From the NCBI RefSeq assembly GCF_950005125.1, contig NC_080089.1, positions 60,378,915 to 60,442,914 on the forward strand: a DNA stretch of 64,000 nucleotides, given 5' to 3'. Origin of the DNA: Chionomys nivalis (lineage: Eukaryota; Chordata; Mammalia; Rodentia; Cricetidae). Numbering within the stretch: position 1 is the first letter of the stretch; each line of letters starts with the position of its first letter. Below are positions 1 to 10,659 of the stretch, in pieces. A program made the translations under genes and the position numbers. The notes beneath the pieces are model-generated. The model searched no databases. It was not told the DNA's origin and saw only the letters and a list, made by a program, of their open reading frames with translations.

Positions 1-206
1 TTTATTTTTTTATTTTATGTCTATGCATTTCTTCGTGTGTGTGTGTGTGTTGGTGCACCAGGCGCGTGCCTGAAGGGGACATCTGATCCTCTGGAACTGG
101 GTGCTTGAAAGGATGTTTATAAGCTGCCATGTGGGTGGTAGGAACTAAACCCGTGTCCTCTGCAAAAGCAGTAAGTGCTTTTAACTGCTAAGCCATCTCT
201 CAGTCT
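1..206 (-). mobile_element. B3/B2-family SINE, antisense
   Basis: Read on the minus strand this shows the tRNA-derived head ('gagagatggcttagc'-like, near 206), the B-box-like segment around 150-170 and the 'ctggaact' and 'gccatgtgggtgg' core typical of B3/B2 SINEs, ending in a T-rich (antisense A-rich) tail at 1-35. It is diverged by many point changes, so it is an old copy. A short GT run at 38-52 lies inside the tail. Confidence 0.8.
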
Positions 207-861
207 TCCTCCCAGCACTTTTTTTTATGGTTCTGCCTCTTGTGTTTTTAACTTGGCAGAATATTCTGCTCATCCATCTTCACAGAGCGACATCCAAGAG
301 GTCCCCCTTGTGTGTCATAGCTACCTGGGCTTCTGCAGGGCAGATGTACCATTGCTGACCTTTCTCTCCCCCGTGGGAGAGTATTTAGGTTGTTTCATCT
401 CCGAAGTTACAGAGAGTACCCGAAACGAGTACACGAGGCATAGCTTCCCGGGAGGAGCCCTTTTGCCATTTTAAGGGATGTTCCATTTGGAAGCTGTACC
501 AATTCACACTTCCGTCAGTGATCTGGAAGTCTGCTCAGTTCTTTTCACACTACCACTCTCAGTATGTGTTTAAATCTTCCACAGTCTGCTTGGCGAAAGA
601 TGCTATTTCAATGTGGCTGAATTTACTTAGAGATTACTGCATCGAGCTTGGGTGTGTTTATGCCTCAGTTACCAACCAGAGATAAAGCTACTGGGGCTTT
701 TGCAGGTTGTGGGTCTTATATCTTGATGTGTAATTGCAGAAATGAGGAGGGAAGCGAGAACCGAGGCTGTCTTGCTTATTCATGCCTCCTTAGTTCCAGG
801 AGCAGTGCATGTGCCTCATAGATGCTCAATAAACACGCCTTTCCTTTTTATCTTTATCTTT
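207..861. other. Unique DNA, no feature recognised
   Basis: No repeat family or gene was recognised. The open frames here are short and lack recognisable domains. A run of T/C and G (about 838-886) precedes the next repeat. Confidence 0.5.
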
Positions 862-992
862 CTTTTTCTTTCGGGGGCGGGGGGGGTTATGGTGCCTTAC
901 TATGTCACCCAAGCTGCCTGGAACATAATTAGTTCAGTTTGACCTTGAATTCCAGAAATCCTTATGAGGCCTCCTGAATGCTAGGATTACAG
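862..992 (-). mobile_element. Degenerate B1-like SINE, antisense
   Basis: The pattern 'actatgtcacccaagctgcctgg ... cctcctgaatgctaggattac' is the antisense of the 7SL-derived B1 body, including the complement of the Pol III B-box region. Divergence is high, which suggests an early proto-B1 or B1F type. Confidence 0.6.
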
Positions 993-1029
993 TTCAGAGT
1001 TTTAAAAAAAAAAAAATGCAGGGAGGGGC

Positions 1030-1344
1030 GCACTCATGTGCCACAGTGCATATATGGAGGGAGGTCAGAGGACACCCTCAAGAGTGAATCTTTGTCTTCT
1101 ATTTGTTGAATGAAGGGTCTTTTGCTATTTTCTGCTGTGTATTTTTGTGTAACTGATATCTGCATTCCCAGGGGTTGTCCTGTCTCTACCTCCCATATCA
1201 CTGTAGAAGAGCTGGAATTACAGATGTGTATGCTACTCTCCCAACTGTAGATGGGTACTAAGGATCTGAACTCAGGTTATCACACCCAAGCTTGATGCAG
1301 TAAAGTACAGCTAATACTTTACCCGCCAAGCTGCTCCCCAGACC
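1030..1344 (-). mobile_element. B4/B4A-type composite SINE, antisense
   Basis: The order 'ggaggtcagaggacaccctc', a B1-like centre, 'gctggaattacagatg', then 'ggatctgaactcaggtt' and 'gctgctccccag' is the antisense order of the rodent composite SINE in which a B1-like unit sits between tRNA-related ends. An A-run at 1004-1016 precedes it. It is old and strongly mutated. Confidence 0.6.
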
Positions 1345-1349
1345 AAGAA

Positions 1350-1619
1350 ATGGGTAAACAGATGGTTGGATGGGCAGATGGATGTATAGAAGGGTGGATG
1401 AATGTGGATAAATAGATGGGTGGGTGGGTGAATGGATGGATGGAGAGATGGATGGGATGGATGGATGGATGAATAGATGGATATGATGGATGGATGGATG
1501 CATGGATGGATGGATGAATGCATACATGCATGCATGAATGAATACATGGGTGCATGGGTGGATGAGTGGATGGATGAATGCTTGGGTGTGTGGATGGGTG
1601 AATGAATGGATGGATGGAT
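1350..1619. repeat. (GGAT)n tetranucleotide minisatellite
   Basis: About 270 bp of imperfect GGAT/GAAT/GGGT units. Both strands translate into His/Pro/Ser/Ile-rich low-complexity frames, which are artefacts and not genes. It follows the SINE directly and probably grew near its edge. Confidence 0.95.
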
Positions 1620-2093
1620 CAAACATGCTACTTACCTCATCTGTGTATCCACTGATAGACCACAGAATTCTTTTCCATATTTCATCAAGTCCCTCCTCCC
1701 CATAGTCCAAAGGAGGGGTACTAAGGGGCTGATGGTAACGTACTCATCACAAATCCTTGTTGAGGGATGGTATCTCCCATGGAATCCTAACAAGAGCCTG
1801 TGGTTATATTTCAAGCTATAGAGTTCTTTGTGCTCCTGGATGTCCATAACTACCAAGTGACTGGGCCAAAAGATAGACACCTGGCACAAAGGTGTCTGAG
1901 TTACAGTCTGATCAGCAACCTAAGATCTGTGGGGATGACTGGAGATCGGCTGAGGCCATTAGAACTGAGTATTGGGCCTCTGAGAGTTGATAGAAAGCTA
2001 AAGAGTAGAAAGGTGAATTGGGGTTCTAGCAACCTCACAGGTTATGAGGAAGCCATGAGCTGGGAATCAGGATTAGGGAGGCTTTAAATGAGC
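1620..2093. other. Unique DNA, no feature recognised
   Basis: Ordinary single-copy-looking sequence. Two short overlapping open frames occur on the two strands with no recognisable domain. Confidence 0.5.
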
Positions 2094-2109
2094 AAAAGAA
2101 TCTTTATAG

Positions 2110-2296
2110 GGCTGGAGAGATGGCTCAGCAGTTAAGAGCGTTGCCTGCCCTTCTAAAGGTCCTGAGTTCAATTCCCAGCATCCACATGGTGGCTTACAAC
2201 CATCTGTAGTGGGGTCTGGTGCCCTCTTCTGGCCTGCAGGCATACACACAGGCAGAATATTGCATACATAATAAATAAATAAATATTTTTTTTAAA
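2110..2296 (+). mobile_element. B2 SINE (cricetid-like) with 16-bp target duplication
   Basis: A nearly intact B2: tRNA-derived head with A box ('gatggctcagcagttaag') and B box ('gagttcaattcc'), the 'ccacatggtggcttacaacc' core, the 3' part 'ctggtgccctcttctggcc', an AATAAA-rich 3' end and an A/T tail. The direct repeat aaaagaatctttatag lies on both sides (2094-2109 and 2297-2312), which is direct evidence of L1-style insertion. Low divergence indicates a young copy. Confidence 0.95.
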
Positions 2297-2312
2297 AAAA
2301 GAATCTTTATAG

Positions 2313-2744
2313 CAGAAAGAGATAACTCAAGAGACATGCAAACCTCTGGGGAGAGGTAGTTTGAGTTATACAGTCGCCCAGCAGAGTCTCCCCGATTCCT
2401 GAAATGGATTTAGGAATCCATTGTTGGATTCCACGGGGTGCTTGAGTCTCTTAACAATTAATATTACTCTAGCATGCATATAAGCCCCACACATATATAC
2501 ATAATTAAAATCAATAAAGATCTATCTTTTTAAAAAAGACCCCCAACTGAATCCCTTCTTACAGTCATGGGGCCTGGCTCTGAGCTCGGAGAAATAGGAA
2601 TAAGAATTGTCCTGTCTCTTAGCTCAAGGCCTTGTATCATAGAAGGTTGTCAGCACATATTTGGCAATTGCTTGATTAGATGATTGATTTCTCAGTAGCT
2701 TAATTAAAACAACAGCTCTTGTAGCAAGATGTGATTTCCAAGAT
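2313..2744. other. Unique, AT-rich DNA
   Basis: Mostly unrecognised. A stretch at 2465-2535 with ATA/CATA steps and AATAAA could be the 3' end of a decayed SINE, but no diagnostic head remains. Confidence 0.4.
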
Positions 2745-3207
2745 GGTGGTGACAGGAATGCCCACCCCATGTGCTTTTCTGCAATGTGACTTTACCCCAT
2801 CCAGTCAAGAGATGGAGTCTAACTTGTCCCTCTTGAATGGGGATTGGCTGCAATCAGTAGTTTATAAGCAATAGAGACAATCCTGCCTGACTTTCAAGGT
2901 GAGGTCTTGGGGAAGCTTGGAGTCCTTCCTTCAACTCCTGGAATGCTGGCTTTGTGGAGGAAGTTCTCTCTCTAGTCCTCCCTTGCTAAGATCTCAACAG
3001 GTCAACTGTGCATATGGACTTCGAAATATCCCAACCCAAGCACCAGGTGAAGAAAGCTCTGGGTGACTATGTGAATCTTCAAGGCTGGGGCTCCAGGCTC
3101 AGTGTGGCAGAGACAAAACATTGCCATTGGCTCTATAAGAATTCCTGAGGTCAAGGATCTACGACTATAGCAATCCAGTTTTGTTTACATCACTAGTGTT
3201 AGGACGA
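2745..3207 (+). mobile_element. Old MLT1-like MaLR LTR fragment
   Basis: Landmarks in order resemble an MLT1-type mammalian LTR: 'gcaatgtgactttacccc', 'agagatggagtctaa', 'cttgaatggggattgg', 'ctttcaaggtgaggtc', 'tgctggctttgtggagg', 'ctggggctccaggctcagtg' and 'agaattcctgag'. It is an ancient endogenous-retrovirus-like LTR with no internal coding part. The subfamily was not checked against a library. Confidence 0.55.
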
Positions 3208-3208
3208 T

Positions 3209-3704
3209 TGGTTATTATGATGTCTTGGTTGTCAACTTGACTACGTTTGGATCAACTAAAGTTCAAGTGGCTCAGCGCTCCTGGGCAGGATTTTCTTAAT
3301 CAGATTATTTAAAGCAAGAAGATCAACACCTAATTCTGGGTCACACTTTCTGGTGGCAGTGCACATAAAAGGATGTGGAAGAAAGAAACTATGCTTGCCT
3401 GCTTACCCTCACTCTCGCTGGCAAGACCATCTATCCTGTTGGTATGGCATTCCTTCACTGATGTTAAAACCAACTTCTTCAGGACTCCAACAGCTCTCCA
3501 GGAATCCTCCAGAACTCCAGTGCCAGTTTGGGACAGCTGAGACATCGAGCCTCATGGACTTAACAACTACTGGATTCTTGGCCTTTCCATCATGAACCAG
3601 CTATTATTGGACAACTCCAACCTCAGTCTGATAAGCCATTCTAGTAAATCTCACATATATTCAGTCTGTCAGTTTTGTTCCTCTGGAGATCCCCGACTAA
3701 TACA
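3209..3704 (+). mobile_element. ERVL-type solo LTR
   Basis: It starts TTGGTTATTATG followed by 'ttggttgtcaacttga' and ends 'ctctggagatccccgactaataca', a common end of mammalian ERVL-group LTRs. The reverse-orientation element at 30481-30916 has the same two ends, so the two support each other. No gag/pol sequence adjoins it, so it is a solo LTR. It abuts the MLT1-like LTR upstream. Confidence 0.65.
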
Positions 3705-3990
3705 GCTAGACAATAGATAGATAAAGTAATATCTGGAATGGACGTCTTTGCTCTAGAACCTTGACTTCCGACACGCAATTCAGGCTTCCTTACAGATGAA
3801 TTACTAATTCCGATAGACCTTTCTCCAACTGAAGTTGGTAAGCCAAGCCGGAGCTTTTCTGGCACCAAGGCCATCTATAAAAAGAAGGTCTTTGATTTAT
3901 ACCCAAGGGAGTTGTGTTCCTTAAAAACTGTAGAAAGAAACTTCCTGATACATGAAGAGCTACATCTGGGTTTTTGGTTAAACGCGCGCA

Positions 3991-4026
<36 letters not shown>

Positions 4027-5239
4027 GGCTTCCTGTGCAGACAATGTGGGCTCAGTTGTCCGGAAAATAGTTCTGCAGTTAGGAAACTCTCCAATGGAGA
4101 AAGTCCAGGCTCTGGGGAGGACACTCTGAGCACAGAGTGTACTAGAGAAGAAAGTCAGGCTGGGGACCAGTCTGCATGCCAGCTCCTCCCTCGGGTTTCC
4201 CATGCAGAACTGGAAACCAGCCAGGAGCCCTGCATGCCATCCCCATGCCGCCTCCTTAAGCAAGCTACAGCCCCTGCATCTTGCATGTTTAGAAGCTAAT
4301 GGTCTCATCAAACATGACTCTGATGACTTGGGAAGGGAAGGATCTGGTGACATTGTGAGGAAGCAGGTGTCCTCTGCATCCTGCCCAGCTGAGGTGGTAA
4401 CCAACACATCGCTCCTTAGCCAACATGTCCCTTCACAGCTCGCACAGACCTTCGAGCCTCTCTCGTCACAAAGGGCCTTCTTATTTCTCAATGGTTAGTG
4501 TAAACCTCAAACCTAAAGTCTAAAGGACATGGTCTCTGAAGGAGACTCAGGGATCCAGGCGACTGGCTGCCTTTATTCTTGTCCCAGAGCCTTTGGGCTG
4601 TTCTCCTGGTCATTCTCTCAGGTACAGAACCCTTCAGTGTTGCCAGATGACGTCACACGCAAGGGTGTCTTTAGAGCCTGCAAGCTCCCTGTTGCACCCA
4701 TGTTTTTTAGGTAAGGGTCTGTGCCTGTGAGAATTGCTGGGCATCCACAGAGGAGCAAGGGACAAGCTGAGTTCAGAACCAGGTTTCATGGCTGAACCCT
4801 TCTGCTCAATTGCCTCTCAACGCAGGGTAACAAAGCTGGGGTATTTTCAGGGGTCTCTATCACTTTCCTCAAGACACATGTGTGACACCAGAAGGAACGG
4901 TGACTGGCAGTAGCCTTTTGGTGGCAATATTCCTGGGATTAGTCACCTCATATTGAGCATTAACTGTGAATCGAACCCCTGCTCACCCCATTGCTACTGC
5001 TTCTGACTCACGAGATACTAGCAGATGGTCGTGACTTGGGTACCAAAGGGCCATGCACACCAGCGCCAAGTCTTCACAGTGCCCACTGTCCTTTCCCAGG
5101 CTCAGGAATGTGCCGAGCCTCACCCCCACATTTGGAAGGTCATGACCTTCTCTTTCAGGTGCAGTCCACCACCCCACGGGGAAAGGAGAAGTCCTCAGGG
5201 CCGAGGCCTGATTAAATTCTCCATGGTGAGAAAGTGATA
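3705..5239. other. Unique DNA with one (CA)n tract
   Basis: Holds a perfect CA microsatellite at about 3992-4022. Otherwise no repeat or gene was recognised. A 233-codon minus-strand frame (3790-4491) runs through the CA tract, overlaps other frames and shows no domain, so it is not called. Confidence 0.6.
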
Positions 5240-5760
5240 CTGTGAGCTCATTCGTACCAGTAAATATGTGATTTACATTTAATTCCGAGTAACCTTTCTG
5301 GGCTCGCCGAAGTGTGAAGGAATCTGATGGGACCAGCTCTGCGGAGGAGGAAGCAGCCATTCATATTCATTAAGACCTCCACATTAGCCTGCCGAAGGGT
5401 GACAGCTTCGCCCGCCCTCCTCCTCCCGCCTGCCAGGGTCACAGCTCTGGGCAAGCCAACAGTCCCCATGCCTGGCTGGCACTTGGAGAGCAGTGCGGGG
5501 TAACAATGAGGGCTGGAAGCCCAGAGAGAGAGGGAACAGAGGAACCCACAGACCCAGCGACAGCCTGCCGTGAACAGCGGGTAACTCAGATAGCTGTCTT
5601 CATAGATCATCAGAGATGGCAAGACAAGGGTGTGGACTGGAGAGGTGGCAGCTCCCAGAGGCCCTTCCACCCCCTTTGTGCATATTTATAAGGCGCCAGG
5701 AAGTCATTCTGGTCCCTGAAGTCTGATATGCATATGGAAGAGCCAGGGAAGCTGGGCTGG
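5240..5760. promoter_or_regulatory. Candidate conserved noncoding element
   Basis: A repeat-free block with locally raised CpG (5300-5440) next to AT-rich motifs: 'cattcatattcattaagac' at about 5358-5376, a TATA-like 'catatttataaggcgcc' at about 5681-5697, and 'gatatgcatatgg', a POU/octamer-like core, at about 5724-5736. The mix resembles mammalian developmental enhancers. This is inference from composition and motifs only; no alignment was possible. Confidence 0.3.
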
Positions 5761-5925
5761 GGGTCTCAGGGCGGGTCAGGATAACGTTCTCGGTCCCTTG
5801 AGGTATTGGTTAATTTTGACTGACAGAGTTGTGGTCCCAGCAGGTGCTCATGACCCATTGACCTGGGGACATCAAAGAAGTGAACTGAAGTGGAGAGCTT
5901 CAAGTTTCTCCCATGCATGATGGCC

Positions 5926-6275
5926 CAATTTCATTTCCATTGCTGTGATAGAATGTCCTGGAAAAGAGAAACGTAGGGTAGACACGCTTTGTCTTAGCTT
6001 ACAGTCCAGGGTACTGTCCTGTGCTGTGGGGAAGTCTCGGAGGCAGGAGCTTGAGACAGCTGGTCACAGCACACCCACTATGAAAAGCAGAAAAAGAAAG
6101 AATGCTTGTGTGCTTAGTACCATGCTTTCTGTGCACATGTAGTCTCGGCCCAAATCCAAGGACCCTACCCATTTTCAGGATGGGTCTTCCCATATCGGTT
6201 AAGGCAATCAAGACCACTTCCCACAGACATGCTCACAGGGCTGACTCCTCATTAAGACTCTCTTCCCATCACACA
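5926..6275 (-). mobile_element. Rodent MaLR/ERVL-type LTR fragment, antisense
   Basis: Begins with 'tttccattgctgtgataga' (antisense of the common LTR 3' end) and continues with 'gcaggagcttgagacagctgg', 'aggatgggtcttcccat' and 'agacatgctcacaggg'. The same order of blocks is seen in the copies at 10660-11007, 46433-46985 and 63225-64000, which is internal evidence for one family. Confidence 0.65.
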
Positions 6276-8034
6276 CAGGCAGCCAGGATGCCTGCAGCCA
6301 CTCACGATGATGGCACTTTCTCTAATCCTGAGCAGCAGAGTGGGAGCTGACAGTGGCGGTGGCACACTGACGTGGCTCACAGAGCAAGCTGTCTTTTTAG
6401 CACGTTCCTATAGAGTCCTTATGCCAGGTACAACAGGTCCTTCCTGAGTCAGCACCCACCTCAGGAAGGGAGAGCATGGTACCGCTCAGTCCTGTGCATA
6501 GACGAGGCTCCTGATGACATGTCTGGGGCATGGACACCCAGGCCATGAAGGTGGACAGTGTCATGGCCTTCACTGGACCACATCTGACTGACTCCAAAGC
6601 CTGGCTACAATACTGTCAGAGCCTCTTGTTCACTCCATCAGCCATTGGCTCATCCGAAGCGAATTTGTAGAGTAGATGATACTTCACCTGCAATGTCCCT
6701 CAGATAAAGTATTTGGCTCCGAGAGAAGGGGAGACAGGACAAAGGCTGAAGACTTTACAAGGCCAACAAAGGGAATGATGTCAGAAGACTGGAGCGGCTT
6801 GAAATGCTGGTGCTCAGAAGCCAGAAGGGAGGCAGGGGATGGTGGATAGGAAAGAGTCTGGTAGAGCGAGTGGGTTCCTGAGGGGGTGTCGATCCCATGG
6901 GAGAAGGGACAATGTGATCCCACGGGAGAAGGGCAGTTGTCAGGGGGAGGTAAGAAGGGCAGAGAGGATGGGTATGAAGGTACTCGTGAGTCTGGGTGAT
7001 AAGGCCAGGAAGGCTCTGGAGGAAAGCTGAATCTGGGTGGGAGACTGAGCCCGAGTGGGAGGCCCCAGGTGAGCCTCCATCGTCACCTAGTTCCTTCTCC
7101 TTTCTCAGGCAGACTCCTTCCTCACCTTTCCAACCCCGCCCTATATCACAAGGAGAAAGAAAATATGAAAGGGTGTTGCCATGCGGGTCCCCACCATGCT
7201 GGCAAGACTGGCAGAAATGGGGAGAGAAGCAAAGGAGCCAGGAGAAGACTGAAACTTGGGAAGAAGAGATCACAACTGAAACAGAAGCCGCGACTGGAGT
7301 AAGGCCCTGCCCTAGAGTCAGGGTGGAATCGGGTGTGGTGGGTCCCCGGAACCTACATGCATGTCCCAAGTTTGTGTGCACACATCTGTTCCGGTGGGTT
7401 GGAGGGAAGAGGGAGAGTGGGGTGAGGCTCACGCATCCAAGATGGAGGCAGTTGCCTCTGCAGAGAACATTTAACTAGTGGTTGAGTAATTAGTCACAGT
7501 AATCTCAGGGCAGACTGACTTTTAATCTGTGCTCACATCTGCCCCTGTCACAGAACCAATCCAGGCCATTACCACATCAATAGGTCTCCCTACTTCACCC
7601 TGACTACACCACCCTCTTCCTTCTGCCTGTCCCTCTTCCTCTTGTTCTGAATGGGGTTTCTTTCCTTCTTCAGGTGTCTCCAAGGCATACAGAGAGATAA
7701 GACAAATAGTCACGTAGAGAGATTGGGGTCCAGGTTTGGTTTAGTGTGCTTCTACCAGGGTAGGCTTCTCTACCCCCTGAGTGCCTTGTCCCCAAGTCCC
7801 GTTAGCTCCAGAAAGAGCTGCTGCAATCCACACACACACTCCAATTTATTTCTGTCTTTTCCTTTCACAACATATGCTGGAGAGAGGGGGTTGGGGCTTA
7901 GGGGATGGGAAAGGGAGAGGCCTCATTTAATTTTCATGAGCGTTCTGCTCTCTTGGAAAGACAGAAGACAGAGGCAGACAAGATCACCAGAGAAATTAGT
8001 GTGCTGTGCTTACTGCTCTAAGACAGTTGGGAAG
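6276..8034. other. Unique DNA, no gene recognised
   Basis: A 160-codon plus-strand frame (6996-7478) and a 225-codon minus-strand frame (6755-7432) overlap each other. Both are Pro/Ser or Arg/Glu-rich and show no domain, so neither is called. 'tttctttccttcttcag' before 7675 resembles a splice acceptor but has no supported exon after it. Confidence 0.55.
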
Positions 8035-8132
8035 GGGCCCGCAAGATGACTCAGGAGGTGAAGGTGCTTGCTACCAAGCCTAAAGACCTGAGTTCAATTC
8101 CCAGAACTCAGGTGGTAGAAGGAGAGAAATAA
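8035..8132 (+). mobile_element. 3'-truncated B2/B3-type tRNA SINE
   Basis: Has the tRNA-like head with 'gatgactcaggaggtgaagg' and the B box in 'gacctgagttcaattccc', then 'gtggtagaaggagaga', where it stops and a B1 begins ten bases later. Confidence 0.7.
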
Positions 8133-8141
8133 AGACCCTTG

Positions 8142-8310
8142 GGCCAGGCATGGTATAAACACCTTTAATTCCAATACTCAGGAAGTATAGAAGCAGGTGG
8201 ATCTCTGTAAGTCCAAGGCTAGCCTGGTCTACCTAGCAAGTTTTAGGTCAACCAAGGCTACATAGAAAAGTCCTGTCTCTGCCCCCCCGCCCCTGCACAA
8301 CAAAAAACAC
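8142..8310 (+). mobile_element. B1 SINE
   Basis: Shows the 7SL-derived order 'ggccaggcatggt', 'cctttaattccaatactcagg', 'gcaggtggatctctgtaag', 'aggctagcctggtctacc' and 'aaggctacatagaaaagtcctgtctc', followed by a C-rich and A-rich end. Confidence 0.9.
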
Positions 8311-8959
8311 TTGAAGGGGTGCAAGAGGCTGAAAGCCGCCCTGGCCAAGCCCAGTACTACGATGGGTCCCAGGCTTTGTGTTGAGAGAGCCATGCGTCTG
8401 TCCCCAGTCATATGGGCCAGGGTGACCTCCTAAGACAGAGATGGCTATGTGACAAGAGCCTTCATGTACTTTTCAGGGGTGGCTCAGGGTTGGAATTACA
8501 GGATTGTTTTAATTGCCAGGGCTCCTGGAAGGAGCAGGGAACCGAAGGGTAGAAAGTCAGAGGAAGGAGACAGCACAGGGCAGAGACAGAGACTGAGCTT
8601 GGAGGTCACAGCCCTGCCTGAGGGCCCTGGGGACTGTCTTCTAGCTTTCCCACATGAGACTGCTAATGAGTTACTTCCCTTTCTTGTGCCTCAGTTTCCT
8701 CATCTGACAAGTCAAGAGGAAGTGGGGAGGCTGTGGATTCAGAGGGATTCTTATGTCTGCCACTCACAGGGTCTACAACTTTGGAGTACCTTAAGCCTCT
8801 CGGTCCCCGCTTCTGGCCTAGTCGCTTGCCTCTCCTTCTCTGTCCACTGTCCCTGCTTCATTCAAACCAGCCCCGCTCCTTTGCTAATGTTAAGACAGGC
8901 AGGAAAGCTCCTTATCAGCACGGAAATTATAACCTGAGGTGTCTGATTCACCAGGGAGG
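8311..8959. other. Unique DNA with a MIR scrap
   Basis: About 8641-8716 is antisense MIR ('gttacttccct ... gtgcctcagtttcctcatctg'). The rest is unrecognised. A 162-codon plus-strand frame here has no domain. Confidence 0.5.
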
Positions 8960-9150
8960 GCACCTCACTCCTCCTCCTTTATTTTTAGCCCCTGTTATGT
9001 TGGCAAGGAGGCCTGAACTCGTTAACCTGTCTCACCAGAGCAGAGCCACTGAGGCCACAGAGGAGTAAGCCTGGCCCCAGTCGGGCCCTCCCCTCCCAGA
9101 GGGCTATATATAGCCTTCCTTCCCTCTGGCGAATTAATTAACTAGTAATG
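8960..9150. promoter_or_regulatory. Candidate enhancer with two MEF2-type sites and homeodomain cores
   Basis: TTATTTTTAG (8979-8988) and CTATATATAG (9104-9113) both fit the MEF2 consensus YTA(A/T)4TAR exactly. The second sits inside the perfect palindrome ggctatatatagcc (9102-9115), framed by CCAGAGGG and CCCTCTGG arms. Just downstream is 'gaattaattaactagtaatgg' with overlapping TAAT cores. The block lacks repeats. Function is inferred. The palindrome could equally act as a TATA element or be coincidental. Confidence 0.3.
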
Positions 9151-9340
9151 GTGGCCTCCACCCTGTTGTCTTTAGTTGGGTGTCCCCACTGAGGCAGTGT
9201 GGGAGTCAGTGGAGGGATGGGGAAGGCAGGGAGGTGAGCTGCCAACTGCCCAGCTTCAGTTCTGAGCAGCCCATGAAACCATCCCACTTTTTCAGGGCAG
9301 TATTCCACCTTTCCTTCTTAGATGCTTGTGCAACTTAGAC

Positions 9341-9665
9341 CCTCTGTGGATAAAGCACTAGCCAATCAAGCCTGAGGATTGGAGTACAGATCCCCAGCAC
9401 CCACATACAAAACCAGTGGGCATAGAGACCCGTCCATACTCCCAGCTCTCAGGAACCCCCAGGCTGCCTAGACTAGCCTTCCAGCAAGCTCAGGGTTCAT
9501 GGAGAGACCTTGTCACAGTAAATAAAGAACAAAGCCACAGAAAACCCCTGACATCATCCTCTGACTTCCAAGCAGTGATTCACATACATGTACACACACA
9601 GACACATGAGTACAGGCACGTGTGTGCACATGTGCACGTGTATAACACACACATACACACATATG
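9341..9665 (+). mobile_element. B4A-type composite SINE
   Basis: A tRNA-like head ('ggataaagcactagccaatcaagcctgagg'), a B1-like middle ('ccatactcccagctctcagg ... gagagaccttgtcac') and a 3' end 'catcatcctctgacttcc' running into CA/TG-rich sequence. This is the usual order for the composite. The CA-rich tail reaches about 9665. Confidence 0.65.
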
Positions 9666-9925
9666 TTTCAGAGTTTGACCAGGTGTTAATTCAAAAGGGA
9701 ATCCGAAATCTTTTCCCTTTCCTCAGCAAGGAAGCAAAAGACAGGCAGGAGCCTGTGGGCTGGCATCTCTGGCCAGCGGAGTACGAGTGTCCAGGAAGCA
9801 GGGACCTTGGAGGACTGGAGAGCTTCAGTGGATGGCATGGGCACCCTGCCAGTAGAGACAGGAAGAAGAACTGCACGAAGACTATAAAAGGCCCTAGCAG
9901 CACAGACTTCCCATCTGCAAGGTGC

Positions 9926-10080
9926 AAAGGACTTTAAGGCCAGCCTCCTCCATTCCCAGATGGAGAAACTGAGGCTCAGAGTACACGTCCTGCACATCCA
10001 CTAAGCCTTTGAACACAATGCCTGATCTCCCCAGTAGGAGACTGGCTCCTGATCTGGACTGGCTGTGCTCTGTCACTGCA
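9926..10080 (+). mobile_element. MIR fragment
   Basis: 'ccattcccagatggagaaactgaggctcagag' is the conserved MIR core, and the flanking sequence is compatible with the family. This is an ancient mammalian-wide SINE and therefore useful for alignment with other orders. Confidence 0.65.
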
Positions 10081-10659
10081 CCTCCACTGTCTGACTCTGT
10101 CTGCAGGCACTAAAGCACACATTGTCCTCTGATTTGTCCTTTCTGTCCTCTCAGCACTGCCTTCATTTGTCTTGTGGGGACCTCTTTGTGGCAGAGTACT
10201 TGGAAGTAACTACACTGGGGGTGAGGGTCTACAACCAGTGTAGCAATCACCTCCCTCCCCCAACTCTCCATCTGTTCCCCTGGGGCTCCCCCAAATATAC
10301 CTACATTATATAAAAATGCTTCCACCCTCACCAACACAGCTCTAAAGCCGATCTCCCAGAAAATCCCACACCTGTCCCCCAGATGAACTGTATTCCAACC
10401 CCCCTCCTCCATCCTGGATAGAAACCAGGTTTCTGACCCCAGGGCAGGCTCCTGGACAAATGCACACAGGGGTCATCCCTCACCACCACCCACAAACCTC
10501 CACAAGTCCAAGGCCCCACGCACCCACTATCCACACCTACAACCACCCACCCTCAAGACAGGTATCTGGGAGGACAGCCCTTCAGATCACACATTTCCCT
10601 AGGAAAGCACAGCACCGACTCACAGGAGGACAGCTGGAAGAGGCTGAGAAGCCCAGGCT
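10081..10659. other. Unique, C-rich DNA
   Basis: Pyrimidine-rich, with CCACC/CACCC repeats around 10370-10560. These give Pro/His-rich open frames without domains. No repeat family was identified. Confidence 0.5.

Noticed and set aside
1350..1619. Array considered as CRISPR or satellite
   Set aside because: Four-base units without spacers in a mammalian sequence. It is a minisatellite, not a CRISPR array.
1258..1710. His/Pro/Ser-rich frames over a GGAT array
   Set aside because: Any tetranucleotide array stays open in several frames. The same holds for the frames at 12540-12795, 29265-29514, 42494-43010, 43245-43556 and 60251-60547.
2460..2540. SINE 3' end
   Set aside because: AT-rich with AATAAA but no diagnostic SINE body; may be chance.
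3790..4491. 233-codon minus-strand open frame
   Set aside because: It translates through a CA microsatellite (a Cys/Val run), has no recognisable domain or splice context, and overlaps other frames.
6755..7478. 225-codon minus-strand and 160-codon plus-strand open frames
   Set aside because: They overlap on opposite strands in GC-rich DNA with few stops. Both are low-complexity and neither resembles a known family.
7640..7760. Possible exon after the acceptor-like 'tttctttccttcttcag'
   Set aside because: No open, recognisable coding sequence or donor site supports an exon. Pyrimidine-AG strings are common by chance.
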